NCBI RefSeq assembly: GCF_000425065.1
Contig: NZ_AULB01000017.1
Location: 1 to 64,000 of the forward strand
DNA from: Actinomadura rifamycini DSM 43936
Lineage (GTDB): Bacteria; Actinomycetota; Actinomycetes; Streptosporangiales; Streptosporangiaceae
Direction: 5' to 3'
DNA: 64,000 bases
Below, piece by piece: positions 51,645-59,824 of the stretch (positions within the stretch are counted from its first letter, which is position 1; each line of letters opens with the position of its first letter). A program made the translations under genes and the position numbers. The notes under the pieces were generated by a model. It ran no database searches. It saw nothing but the letters and a program-made list of their open reading frames with translations, and was not told where the DNA came from.

Positions 51645-52877
51645 CTACGGCCTTCCGCCGGGCGGTTCGATCGGGTCCGGCGCGGTGTCCTCGGCGGGGC
51701 GGGGCTCCGGCGGGATGTCGGCCGGGTCCGGCGGCGCCCCGTCCGGCCGCTCGGCGTTCCGGTCGTCCCCGGTGCCGTGCGACCACCGGCCGAACCGGTG
51801 GGTGCGGGTGAGCGACACCTGCTCGCGGATCCGCTCCACGATGCGGCCCGCGGCGAGCCGGTGCGCCAGCTCGCACGCCGACGTGATCGCGCGGGCCCGG
51901 GACGCGCCGTGCGCGATCACGACCGTCCCGTTCAGGCCGAGCAGGACGCCGCCGCCGTAGGTGTCGGGGTCGAGCCGGTCGCGCAGGCCCTGCATCCGGC
52001 GGCGCTGCAGCAGCGCGCCCATCCGGGCGGCGGCGCTGGCCGTCATCGCGCCGCGGATCTCCGCGAACGCCGTCCGGATCGTGCCCTCCATCGTCTTCAG
52101 CGCGATGTTGCCGGTGAACCCGTCGGTGACGATGACGTCGACGCCGCCGCGCAGCAGGTCGTGGCCCTCCACGTTCCCGGCGAACTCGATCCCGTGGTTG
52201 CCGCTCGCGAGCAGCTCGTGCGCGCGTTTGGCGAGCTTGTTGCCCTTCCCCGGCTCCTCCCCGATGGTGAGGAGCCCGACCCGGGGGCGGTCGGTGCCGA
52301 GCAGCACCTGCGCGTACGCGGTGCCGAGCGCCGCGAACTGCACGAGGCCCTCGGGTTTCACGTCGGCGGTCGCGCCGGCGTCCAGCAGGATCGTCGGAGT
52401 CGGCCGGGTGGGCAGCGTCACCGCGATCGCGGGCCGCATCACGCCCTGCTGCCCCTTCAGCCGCAGCCGGGACGTCGCCACCACCCCCGCGGTGCCGCCC
52501 GCCGACACCAGCGCGGACGCCCGTCCCTGCTTGATCAGGTGGCAGGCGATGGCGATGGACGAGCGGGGCTTGCGCCAGCTCGCGAGCGCGCCCTCGCCCA
52601 TGTCGAGGGCCTCGTCGGCGTGCACGATGGGGATCTCGCCGATGATCCCGTACCGGTCCAGCTCGCGGCGGATCCGCGGTGCCTGGCCCACCAGGACGAG
52701 CCGGACGCCGTGCTCGCGCACCGCGTCGACCGCGCCCGCGATGATCTCCGCGGGGGCGTGGTCGCCGCCCATCGTGTCGACGGCGATCGGCAGCGGGCGG
52801 ACCGTCCGGACCGTCCCCGCGCGGCGGGCCGGCGCCGGGCGCGACGGTTCCCCCCTGCCGGACGTGCTGCCGGGCAT
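51645..52877 (-). CDS. plsX: phosphate acyltransferase PlsX
   Basis: A 410-residue enzyme making acyl-phosphate from acyl-ACP for phospholipid synthesis. The core PIAVDTMGGDHAPAEIIAGAVDA, the ALVSAGGTAGVVATSRLRLK segment and DVIVTDGFTGNIALKTMEG are diagnostic. The C-terminus is extended by a Pro/Asp/Glu-rich tail of about 60 residues not found in compact homologues. ATG 52877 is chosen because homology starts about 28 residues later. No rpmF or acpP neighbours it, so it is separated from the usual fatty-acid cluster. Confidence 0.94.
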   Translation of the reverse strand: MPGSTSGRGEPSRPAPARRAGTVRTVRPLPIAVDTMGGDHAPAEIIAGAVDAVREHGVRLVLVGQAPRIRRELDRYGIIGEIPIVHADEALDMGEGALASWRKPRSSIAIACHLIKQGRASALVSAGGTAGVVATSRLRLKGQQGVMRPAIAVTLPTRPTPTILLDAGATADVKPEGLVQFAALGTAYAQVLLGTDRPRVGLLTIGEEPGKGNKLAKRAHELLASGNHGIEFAGNVEGHDLLRGGVDVIVTDGFTGNIALKTMEGTIRTAFAEIRGAMTASAAARMGALLQRRRMQGLRDRLDPDTYGGGVLLGLNGTVVIAHGASRARAITSACELAHRLAAGRIVERIREQVSLTRTHRFGRWSHGTGDDRNAERPDGAPPDPADIPPEPRPAEDTAPDPIEPPGGRP

Positions 52878-53050
52878 GGTCGCTCCAGACGGGTGAGAGA
52901 GCACCGGCGCGGAATGCGGTGCTCTGCGATGATGCAGCTCAATGATGCAGTTCATCGCATGGTAGGCCGTCGATTCACCCATCTCGCCGACCGGCGCCCG
53001 GAGTGGCCATCTTCACTCGGGGCCGGCGGCCCGCCGCGGACCCTTTCCGG

Positions 53051-53458
53051 TCAGCCCGATTCGCCCTCCCGGCAGCCGTCGCCGATGCACGCGGCGTTCT
53101 CCACGAGCGGCCGTCCGTCCACGAGGATCGTGTAGAAGGAGTCCTGTGTCTCCATCTGCCCGCTGCCGAGGACCTCGACCGGCTTCTTGTCGGCGGTGGT
53201 CCCCGTGCAGGACACGCGCAGCCGCTGCTCCGTCCAGCCCGGCACGCCGTCGCAGGTGAGCGGCCCCGCCAAGGTCACGCCGCGCCGCTCCAGTTCGGCG
53301 GCCGCCATGGCCGGCATCGCGTCGCGCATCTGCGCCTGCGTCTTGTAGGGCAGCTCCTTGCCTCCGGTCAGCAGCACGATCGCGGCGGCCGCGACCCCGC
53401 CGACCACCAGGAGGGCCGCCATGCCCGCCCCGAGGAGCGCGGCCTTCTTCCGAGTCAT
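53051..53458 (-). CDS. DUF4333-like membrane protein
   Basis: A 135-residue single-pass protein: TM segment AALLGAGMAALLVVGGVAAAAIVLLTGG at residues 6-33, then an outside domain with cysteines at LTCDGVP and RVSCTGTT and a terminal NAACIGDGCREG. ATG 53458 has GGAG upstream. The domain resembles that of the adjacent lipoprotein (both have ERRGV/ARGVELERR, CxGT/CTART and a final CxGxxC), so the two are probable paralogues. Function is unknown. Confidence 0.75.
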   Translation of the reverse strand: MTRKKAALLGAGMAALLVVGGVAAAAIVLLTGGKELPYKTQAQMRDAMPAMAAAELERRGVTLAGPLTCDGVPGWTEQRLRVSCTGTTADKKPVEVLGSGQMETQDSFYTILVDGRPLVENAACIGDGCREGESG

Positions 53459-53546
53459 CTCCACGGAGCCGATATCGCCCTGCGTGCGGTGCCGTATGCG
53501 GTGAGTGGTCGGTTTTTCCTCGCCGTATGCGGATCCTTGGCCGCCG

Positions 53547-53921
53547 CTAACCGCAGTCGGGGCCGAGGCAGTCCGTGCGGAAGACCTCACGCTCGCCGAC
53601 GGTCACGACGTACAGCTCGCGCGGATCCGGTGTGTCGGCGTCCCGCGCCACTCCCCGCACGGTGACGGGTTCGCCCGTCCGCGTCCGCGCCGTGCAGTGG
53701 ACCCGGACGAGCGCGTCCGCGCCCGTCTCCGGCAGCTCGCAGTCGGGGCGGCGCTCCAGCTCGACGCCGCGCGCCCGCAGTTCACCGGCCGTCCCGTCGC
53801 TGACGGCGTTCCGGTACGCGCCCTCGGAGATCCGCTGCATCGCGTCGCACCCGGAGAGCGCGGCGACCAGCAGCACCGCCGCGGCGGCGCGCCCGGCGCG
53901 CCGGGGTCCCGCCCGCGTCAC
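53547..53921 (-). CDS. DUF4333-like lipoprotein
   Basis: A 124-residue lipoprotein: lipobox LVAALSGCDA (Cys25), then AGELRARGVELERRPDCELPETG, RVHCTARTRTGEPVTVRGVARDAD and a terminal CLGPDCG. The cysteine pattern resembles the next gene downstream. GTG 53921 overlaps the stop of the alpha/beta hydrolase gene (GTGA), so it is translated with it. It is probably anchored on the outer face of the membrane. Function is unknown. Confidence 0.78.
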   Translation of the reverse strand: MTRAGPRRAGRAAAAVLLVAALSGCDAMQRISEGAYRNAVSDGTAGELRARGVELERRPDCELPETGADALVRVHCTARTRTGEPVTVRGVARDADTPDPRELYVVTVGEREVFRTDCLGPDCG

Positions 53922-54796
53922 GCGGGCTCCCCGGCCGCGGCCCGGGGGGCGAGCGCCGCCCCGACCGCTTCGGCGACGGCGTCCGGACGGTCCAGGTGGA
54001 TCATGTGGCGCGCCTCCGGGAGCTTCACCTGCCTGCCGCGCGGCGACATCGCGGCCAGAACCGCGTGCCCCTCCGACCACGAGCGCTTGCACGCCTCGCG
54101 CCGGACGTCGCCCAGGGCCGTCAGCACCAGCAGCGGGACGGGCGGGAACGGCCGGCGCGCGCGCAGCGCGACGAGATCGGCGGCCATCTCCCGGTAGGCG
54201 AGGTTCTCCGCGAGGACGGTGCCGAGGACCGTCCCGCGCCCGTACACCGACCGGACGGCCGCGGCCGGGGCCGGGTCGCCCGCGCGGCTGGTGTGCCGCA
54301 GCACCGCGCGCCGTCCCCGCGGGCCCGCGGCCCCGGCCGCGCCGGACAGCTCCAGCAGCGCCCCGGCGGCCGCGAAGGCGGGCGTCAGGACGGGCGAGAG
54401 CCGCACGCACGCGCGCGCGCCGTGCTCGTGGCTCGGGTCGACGAGCACCAGCGCCCGGACCAGGTCGGGACGGACGCGCGCCAGCGCCTCCGCGTGGAAC
54501 GCCGCCATCGAGTGCGCGACGATCGTGACCGGGCGTCCGGCGCCCCGCTCCGCGAGCGCCGCGACGAGGGCGACGTCCCGGCGCAGCGACGGCGGGGCCG
54601 CCGCGGCGGGGCTCGCGCCGAGGCCGGGGCGGTCGAACACGGTCACCCGGTACGCGTCGCGGAGCAGCGCGACCACGGGGTCCCAGTCGAACCACGCGCC
54701 GCCGAGGCCCGAGTCGAGCAGCACCGGCGGCCCGTCCGCCGGGCCGGAGCGGACGACGTGCACCTGCTCCCGCCCCGCGTTCACGATCTCGCTCAT
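53918..54796 (-). CDS. alpha/beta hydrolase
   Basis: A 292-residue hydrolase. The cap strands VLLDSGLGGAWFDWDPVVALLRDAYRVTVFDRPGLGAS, the nucleophile elbow VTIVAHSMAAFHAEALAR (Ser in AHSMA) and the His region EARHMIHLDRPDAVAEAV form a complete triad framework. No signal peptide. ATG 54796 follows GGGAGGG and overlaps the stop of the DUF998 gene (ATGA). It is part of a four-gene cluster with the DUF998 and two DUF4333-like proteins. The substrate is unknown. Confidence 0.87.
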   Translation of the reverse strand: MSEIVNAGREQVHVVRSGPADGPPVLLDSGLGGAWFDWDPVVALLRDAYRVTVFDRPGLGASPAAAAPPSLRRDVALVAALAERGAGRPVTIVAHSMAAFHAEALARVRPDLVRALVLVDPSHEHGARACVRLSPVLTPAFAAAGALLELSGAAGAAGPRGRRAVLRHTSRAGDPAPAAAVRSVYGRGTVLGTVLAENLAYREMAADLVALRARRPFPPVPLLVLTALGDVRREACKRSWSEGHAVLAAMSPRGRQVKLPEARHMIHLDRPDAVAEAVGAALAPRAAAGEPA

Positions 54797-55662
54797 GCCG
54801 AACCCTCCCGGGGGACGTTCCGCGCCGGGCCGTCCGGCACCGTGCCGGCGTTCGCCGGGGCGCGTGCGGCGCGCGCGCGGTCGGCGTGGAGGGCCCACGC
54901 GATCGTCAGCAGGCCGAGGCAGAGGATCCCGATCTGGAAGCGTTGCACGAGGCCGAGCCACTGCCCGTGGTACATCGCCGCGAGCGTGACGAGGGCGAAC
55001 ACCGACTCCGTCAGCGCGAGCAGCCAGCCCCAGCGGGCCAGCGGCGGCCACCACCCGTACCGGCGGGCGGCCAGCGACAGCAGCAGCAGCGCGGCGACCC
55101 CGCAGACGATCACGGCGCTGCTGGTGACCGAGTGGAACGCGTGCGAGAACGAGACGTGCGACGACCGTTCGCGCAGCGCGCACGACGTCTGGAGGCTCGG
55201 CGCGCAGTCGAGCGGGAAGACGGCGTCCCCGATGGCGCAGAGGCCGAACAGGCCGAGGAACGACCAGCCGGCCGTCGCCAGCGGCCGCCGCCGCAGCCGC
55301 CGCAGCGCCCCCGCGACGATCGCGAGCGTCAGCAGTCCGGTGAGCAGGTCGCCGCCGCCGTACACGTACCGGAACGGCTGGTCGGCCGCCGACAGCTCGC
55401 TGACGTACCCGTCGACGGGGTCGAGCCGGGAGCCGAGCGCGTGCTCCAGCAGGAACGACGCGTAGCAGACCGCCGCCGTGCAGGCCAGGACGGCCATGTA
55501 CCGGGGTGCCGCTCCGGGCCCGCCCGCGGCGTCGCGCGCCGGGCGCCCGCGCCCGCCGCGCCGCCGGCGCGCGGGCCGCCGTCCGGCGCCGCCGTCCCGC
55601 CGTTGCGCACCGCTCGCGGGGACGGCCGCGCCGACCGTTCGCCCGACGTCCGCCGAGTCCAC
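54793..55662 (-). CDS. DUF998 family integral membrane protein
   Basis: An integral membrane protein with about six TM segments: YMAVLACTAAVCYASFLLEHALG, FRYVYGGGDLLTGLLTLAIVAGAL, TAGWSFLGLFGLCAIGDAVFPLDCAP (the characteristic DUF998 cysteine loop), SSAVIVCGVAALLLLSLAA, WLLALTESVFALVTLAAMY and QIGILCLGLLTIAWAL. GTG 55662 gives 289 residues with an Arg/Gly-rich lead of about 50; the internal ATG at 55500 may be the true start. It overlaps the hydrolase gene. Function is unknown. Confidence 0.8.
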   Translation of the reverse strand: MDSADVGRTVGAAVPASGAQRRDGGAGRRPARRRRGGRGRPARDAAGGPGAAPRYMAVLACTAAVCYASFLLEHALGSRLDPVDGYVSELSAADQPFRYVYGGGDLLTGLLTLAIVAGALRRLRRRPLATAGWSFLGLFGLCAIGDAVFPLDCAPSLQTSCALRERSSHVSFSHAFHSVTSSAVIVCGVAALLLLSLAARRYGWWPPLARWGWLLALTESVFALVTLAAMYHGQWLGLVQRFQIGILCLGLLTIAWALHADRARAARAPANAGTVPDGPARNVPREGSA

Positions 55663-56003
55663 CGCACACCCCCTAGCACCGCACGGGTCAGGCCAGTATT
55701 TCCGAACATCGGGGGTGGTGTGACCTGCGCCGCGTTTCGCGGGCGCCGCGGCGGCCGTCCCGCACCGTGCACGCTGACGTCCCGTAGTCGTTTACAAGGG
55801 GCCTCCGGTCCACGATCATTACCGGGTGATTTGTCGGGATCCTGACTGACCAGGCTTGCCCCGTACCGTGTATGGGGTATCAATTCGGCAGGAACCACCC
55901 CAGGACTGTTCAATAGGGGGGACTTGCCGGCCCTGTGCTCACAGTCCGTGACGGCGCGCCCCACCGGTGCGCCGTGCCCGCCGACAGCAAGGAGTACCAA
56001 CGC
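55663..56003. other. divergent intergenic region upstream of the KamA-like gene
   Basis: 340 nt between the DUF998 and KamA-like genes. A weak TTGCCC (55856) - N16 - TATCAA (55878) is the only promoter-like pair facing the KamA gene. No RNA gene or strong repeat was recognised. Confidence 0.35.
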
Positions 56004-57320
56004 GTGACACTGGTGAACGACGCGGCCCCCGCCATGCGATCCACCGGTCGCAAGTTCCGCGCCTTCACGGCGAAGCACCTCGACGAGCTGACCGCTCGCG
56101 CCGGGCTCTCGCCGGCGCAGCGGCTCGCGACCCGGGCGGTCGCGACCGTCCTGCCGTTCCGGACGAACGCGTACGTCGTCGAGGAGCTGATCGACTGGAC
56201 GGCGGCGCCCGACGACCCGATCTACCGGCTCGTCTTCCCGCAGGAGGACATGCTGCCGGCCGAGGACGTCGCGCACCTGTCGGACCTGCTCGCCCGGGAG
56301 GCGCCCAAGGCGGAGGTGGAGGCCGCCGCGCACGCGGTGCGGATGAAACTGAACCCGCACCCGGCCGGTCAGATGGAGCTCAACATCCCGAGCTTCGGTG
56401 ACGGCAAGGTCCCCGGGATGCAGCACAAGTACGACGAGACCGTCCTGTACTTCCCCAAGCAGGGGCAGACGTGTCACGCGTACTGCACGTACTGCTTCCG
56501 GTGGGCCCAGTTCGTCGGCGAGGCCGACCTCAAGATGGCGGGCGACGAACCCGCGCAGCTCCGCGACTACCTGATCGCGCACCCCGAGGTCACGAGCGTC
56601 CTGTTCACCGGCGGCGACGCCATGATCATGGGCGAGCCGGTCCTGCGCCGCTACCTGGAGCCGCTGCTCGACCTGGAGCAGCTCGAGTCGATCCGCATCG
56701 GCACCAAGTCGCTCGCGTACTGGCCGCAGAAGTTCGTCACCGACCCGGACGCCGACGCCATGCTCCGCCTGTTCGAGCAGGTCGTGGAGTCGGGCAAGAA
56801 CCTCGCGTTCATGGCGCACTTCTCGCACCCGCGCGAGCTCGAGCCGCTCATGGTCGCCGAGGCGTGCCGCCGCATCCGCGACACCGGCGCCGTCATCCGC
56901 ACCCAGGCCCCGCTGATCCGCACGATCAACGACGACGCGCGGACCTGGGAGGCGATGTGGCGCACGCAGACGCGCATGGGCCTCATCCCGTACTACATGT
57001 TCGTGGAGCGTGACACGGGCCCGCAGGACTACTTCGCGGTGCCCCTGGCCGACGCCTACGACATCTTCCGGGACGCCTACAGCAACGTGTCGGGGCTCGC
57101 CCGCACGGTCCGGGGCCCGTCCATGTCCGCGACGCCGGGCAAGGTCTGCGTGGACGGCGTCCTGGAGCTGTTCGGGGAGAAGGTGTTCGCGCTGCACTTC
57201 ATCCAGGCGCGGAACTCCGAGCTGGTCGGCAAGCCGTTCTTCGCCAAGTACGACCCGAAGGCGGTCTGGCTGGACGACCTCAAGCCGGCGTTCGCGGACC
57301 GCTTCCCCTTCCAGGGGTGA
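56004..57320 (+). CDS. KamA-like radical SAM protein
   Basis: A 438-residue radical SAM enzyme related to lysine 2,3-aminomutase. The [4Fe-4S] motif CHAYCTYCFRW places its three cysteines at 157, 161 and 164. SAM-binding GGDAMIM, the IRIGTKSLAYWPQKFVTDPD strand and a RTQAPLIRTINDD barrel strand follow. The PLP-lysine loop of true aminomutases (GGGGK) is not seen; the corresponding C-terminal region reads SMSATPGKVCVDGVLEL. GTG 56004 has AAGGAG upstream. It stands alone, closed by a strong terminator. It is possibly a beta-amino-acid or secondary-metabolite enzyme; the reaction is unknown. Confidence 0.85.
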   Translation: MTLVNDAAPAMRSTGRKFRAFTAKHLDELTARAGLSPAQRLATRAVATVLPFRTNAYVVEELIDWTAAPDDPIYRLVFPQEDMLPAEDVAHLSDLLAREAPKAEVEAAAHAVRMKLNPHPAGQMELNIPSFGDGKVPGMQHKYDETVLYFPKQGQTCHAYCTYCFRWAQFVGEADLKMAGDEPAQLRDYLIAHPEVTSVLFTGGDAMIMGEPVLRRYLEPLLDLEQLESIRIGTKSLAYWPQKFVTDPDADAMLRLFEQVVESGKNLAFMAHFSHPRELEPLMVAEACRRIRDTGAVIRTQAPLIRTINDDARTWEAMWRTQTRMGLIPYYMFVERDTGPQDYFAVPLADAYDIFRDAYSNVSGLARTVRGPSMSATPGKVCVDGVLELFGEKVFALHFIQARNSELVGKPFFAKYDPKAVWLDDLKPAFADRFPFQG

Positions 57321-57326
57321 TCCGGG

Positions 57327-57369
57327 CGTGGCGTGTTCGTCCCGCAGCCGCGCGGACGAACACGCCACG
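57327..57369. terminator. bidirectional terminator after the KamA-like gene
   Basis: A perfect 16-bp stem (CGTGGCGTGTTCGTCC and complement) with an 11-nt loop begins 7 nt after the stop and lies between convergent genes. Confidence 0.88.
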
Positions 57370-57407
57370 GTGCGTCGTCGAGTTCGGCGCCGTCACGTCC
57401 GGCGCCG

Positions 57408-58181
57408 TCACGTCCGGCGCGCGCGCGGAGCGGTGCGTCCCGGCGTGTAGCCGTACTCCTTCGTGAAAGCGGTGATGAACGCCGACGGGCTCGCGTACCC
57501 GACGAGCGGCGCGACCTGCGTCACCGGGGTGAAGCACAGCAGCACCCGCGCGGCGCGCACCCGCAGCTTCGTGCGCCACTGCGTGTACGGCATCCCGAAC
57601 TCGCGGACGAAGTCGCGCTGCAGCGTCTTCACGCTCACGCGCAGCCGCGCGGCCCACTCGTCCAGGTGCGTCGGGTCGGCGGGGTCGCGGGCCAGCGCCC
57701 GCGCCACGGTCAGCGCGGCGCCCGTCCCGGACGGCCCCCGCCCCGGCGGGGCGCCGAGCCCGGCGGTGATGCGGCGGCGCGCGGCGAGCGCGGCCGTCTC
57801 GTCGCAGTCCCGGCGGGCGATCAGCTCGATCAGCCGCGCCGCCTCCCCGTCGATCGGCACCGGCCCGGCGCGCAGCCCGGCCAGCGTCGGGGGCACCTCC
57901 CGCAGGCACATGCGGTAGACCGTCTGCCGGTCGCCCGCCCGCACCTCGTGGCTGACCGCCCGCCGCACCCAGTACGCCTCGCGGGGCGCGGTGATGAACC
58001 CCTGGGACGTCGCGAGCGGGCCGTCCGGCGACCAGTACAGCTGGTGCAGGAAGTCCTGCCGGCTCTCCCCGAATCCGATCCCGCCGGAGGAGCGGTACTT
58101 CAGCACGAGCACCCCGGCGGGTTCGCCGAGCCCGTACCCGTACTCCTCGCGCTCCTCCGGATCCCGACTCCAGACTGGCAC
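57408..58181 (-). CDS. AraC family transcriptional regulator
   Basis: A 257-residue regulator. The N-terminal cupin-like part contains LVLKYRSSGGIGFGESRQDFLHQLYWSPDGPLAT. The C-terminal double HTH is LDEWAARLRVSVKTLQRDFVREFGMPYTQWRTKLRVRAARVLL followed by VTQVAPLVGYASPSAFITAFTKEYGYTPG. This is the pattern of AraC proteins controlling a neighbouring efflux or detoxification gene. No obvious target is adjacent except the PEBP gene upstream on the same strand. The start GTG 58181 is preceded by GAGGAC. Confidence 0.9.
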   Translation of the reverse strand: MPVWSRDPEEREEYGYGLGEPAGVLVLKYRSSGGIGFGESRQDFLHQLYWSPDGPLATSQGFITAPREAYWVRRAVSHEVRAGDRQTVYRMCLREVPPTLAGLRAGPVPIDGEAARLIELIARRDCDETAALAARRRITAGLGAPPGRGPSGTGAALTVARALARDPADPTHLDEWAARLRVSVKTLQRDFVREFGMPYTQWRTKLRVRAARVLLCFTPVTQVAPLVGYASPSAFITAFTKEYGYTPGRTAPRARRT

Positions 58182-58416
58182 GACCCCGTCCTCTCGCAGT
58201 CATGGCGAGGCACCAGCATCTCGCGCCGCGAGGCCGGCGTCAGCGGATCTTTCCGCAGGATGGATGTCGGGTCGAGAAGACGCCCACCGCGGGTCAGGGG
58301 CGCTGTCGCCGGAACACCCGCCGAAACACCCGCCGAAACGCCCGCAGAAACGGGCCCCGGACGGCCGTCCGGGCGGCCCGGGGGGCGCGGCGCCCCGGGC
58401 CGGCGCGGGCGGCGCG

Positions 58417-58938
58417 TCAGCTTCCGTACTCGGGGACGATCACGGCGCGGGCCAGCGTGTGCGCGGTGATGTTGAAGCCCACGACCGCCGGGGAGGTGTC
58501 GGAGCCGAGGCCGAGGGACTCGACGTCCAGGGCGTGCACGGTGAAGACGTAGCGGTGCGGGTCGCCGGGCGGCGGGGCGGCGCCGCCGAACGCCTTCACG
58601 CCGTAGTCGTTGCGGGCGTGCACGCCGACCTTGGCGTCCTCCGTCCCGGCGCCGGTCTGCAGCTCGACGACCGCGGCCGGGACGTCGAACAGCGACCAGT
58701 GCCAGAACCCGCTGCCGGTGGGCGCGTCCGGGTCGAAGCACGTCACCGCGAAGCTCTTCGTCTCCGCGGGGAAGCCCGACCAGCGCAGGTGCGGGGACTT
58801 GTTCCCGCCGGAGAACCCCCAGTCGTCGAACACGTGCGCGTCCGCGAGCCGCTCGCCGTCGGCGACGTCGTCGCTGGTGACGGTGAACGACGGGACCTGC
58901 GGCAGGAACTCGTGCGGAAGCGGCGGCTTGGCGGCCAT
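58417..58938 (-). CDS. YbhB/YbcL family (PEBP, Raf kinase inhibitor-like) protein
   Basis: A 173-residue PEBP-fold protein: GGNKSPHLRWSGFPAETKSFAVTCFDPDAPTGSGFWHWSLFDVPA holds the conserved DPDAP and H-W ligand-site residues, followed by GDPHRYVFTVHALDVESLGL. Bacterial members are small soluble proteins that bind anionic ligands; their cellular role is unclear. ATG 58938 follows GAGGAGG. A 235-nt gap downstream, before the AraC gene, holds three to four 12-bp GAAACACCCGCC-type repeats (58311-58350) and the perfect palindrome CCGGACGGCCGTCCGG (58357-58372). Confidence 0.93.
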   Translation of the reverse strand: MAAKPPLPHEFLPQVPSFTVTSDDVADGERLADAHVFDDWGFSGGNKSPHLRWSGFPAETKSFAVTCFDPDAPTGSGFWHWSLFDVPAAVVELQTGAGTEDAKVGVHARNDYGVKAFGGAAPPPGDPHRYVFTVHALDVESLGLGSDTSPAVVGFNITAHTLARAVIVPEYGS

Positions 58939-59032
58939 CGCGACCTCCTCGTGAGACGGATCTTCGTGTCGGTCCATCTCTACCAGCCGGGGGCCGCTCC
59001 GGTCCGCCGTCCCGCCGCTCGCCCGCCGCCCG

Positions 59033-59824
59033 CTACTTGCCGGTGGCTTCGGTGTAGGCGCGGATGACCTCGTCCGGCGGGCCGTCCATGTGCATCTTGC
59101 CGTCGTCGATCCACAGGACCCGGTCGCAGGTCTCGCGCACCACGTCGAGCTGGTGCGCGACCAGGAACACCGCGCCGGCCTCCTTGCGGAGCTCCTCGAT
59201 GCGGCGCTTGCTCTTGGCCCGGAACTTGCCGTCGCCGGTCGCGAGGGCCTCGTCGATCAGCAGCACGTCGTGCGTCTTGGCCGCGGCGATCGCGAACCGG
59301 AGGCGGGCGCCCATGCCGGACGAGTACGTCCGCATCGGGTACTGGATGAACCCCTCCTTGAGACCGGCGAAGTTCACGATCTCCTGGTACTTCGCCTTGG
59401 TCTCCGCCGGGGACATCCCCATCGCGAGGCAGCCGAGGACGATGTTGCGCTCGCCGGTGAGGTCCTTCATCAGCGCGGCGTTGACGCCGAGCAGGGACGG
59501 CTGCCCGTCGGTGTAGACGCCGCCGCGGTGCGGCGGCAGCAGGCCCGCGATGGCCTTCAGCAGCGTCGACTTGCCGGAGCCGTTGGTGCCGATGATCCCG
59601 ACGGCCTCGCCCCGGTAGGCGATGAACGACAACCCCTTGATCGCGTGGACCTCGGTCATCGTCGGCCGGTTGCGGCGGCGGATCACCCGGGAGAAGGCGC
59701 TCGCGGCGTTGCCCTTGCCGCCCGCGCCGAACACCCGGTAGACGATGTGCAGGTCGTCCACGACGACGATCGGCTCCCGGGCGGGGTCGATCGCGACCTG
59801 TCCGCGGACCTTGGTGTCAGCCAC
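59033..59824 (-). CDS. ABC exporter ATPase, polysaccharide/teichoic acid type (TagH/Wzt-like)
   Basis: A 263-residue ATPase: Walker A GTNGSGKST, the polysaccharide-export signature YSSGMGARLRFAIAAA, Walker B DVLLIDEALATGD and H-loop VAHQLD. The LLGVNAALMKDLTGERNIVLG segment is diagnostic of Wzt/TagH-type ATPases. GTG 59824 overlaps the permease stop by 8 nt and has GAGGAG upstream. It exports lipid-linked cell-surface glycan together with the permease. No glycosyltransferases lie nearby, so the polymer is unknown. Confidence 0.93.
   Translation of the reverse strand: MADTKVRGQVAIDPAREPIVVVDDLHIVYRVFGAGGKGNAASAFSRVIRRRNRPTMTEVHAIKGLSFIAYRGEAVGIIGTNGSGKSTLLKAIAGLLPPHRGGVYTDGQPSLLGVNAALMKDLTGERNIVLGCLAMGMSPAETKAKYQEIVNFAGLKEGFIQYPMRTYSSGMGARLRFAIAAAKTHDVLLIDEALATGDGKFRAKSKRRIEELRKEAGAVFLVAHQLDVVRETCDRVLWIDDGKMHMDGPPDEVIRAYTEATGK

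Noticed and set aside
57388..57420. Direct repeat GCCGTCACGTCCGGC
   Set aside because: Two copies at the end of the AraC gene region; likely a chance short duplication with no regulatory context.
58311..58350. 12-bp GAAACACCCGCC repeats downstream of the PEBP gene
   Set aside because: Only three to four units, in a short gap; noted within the PEBP entry but too weak for a separate functional claim.
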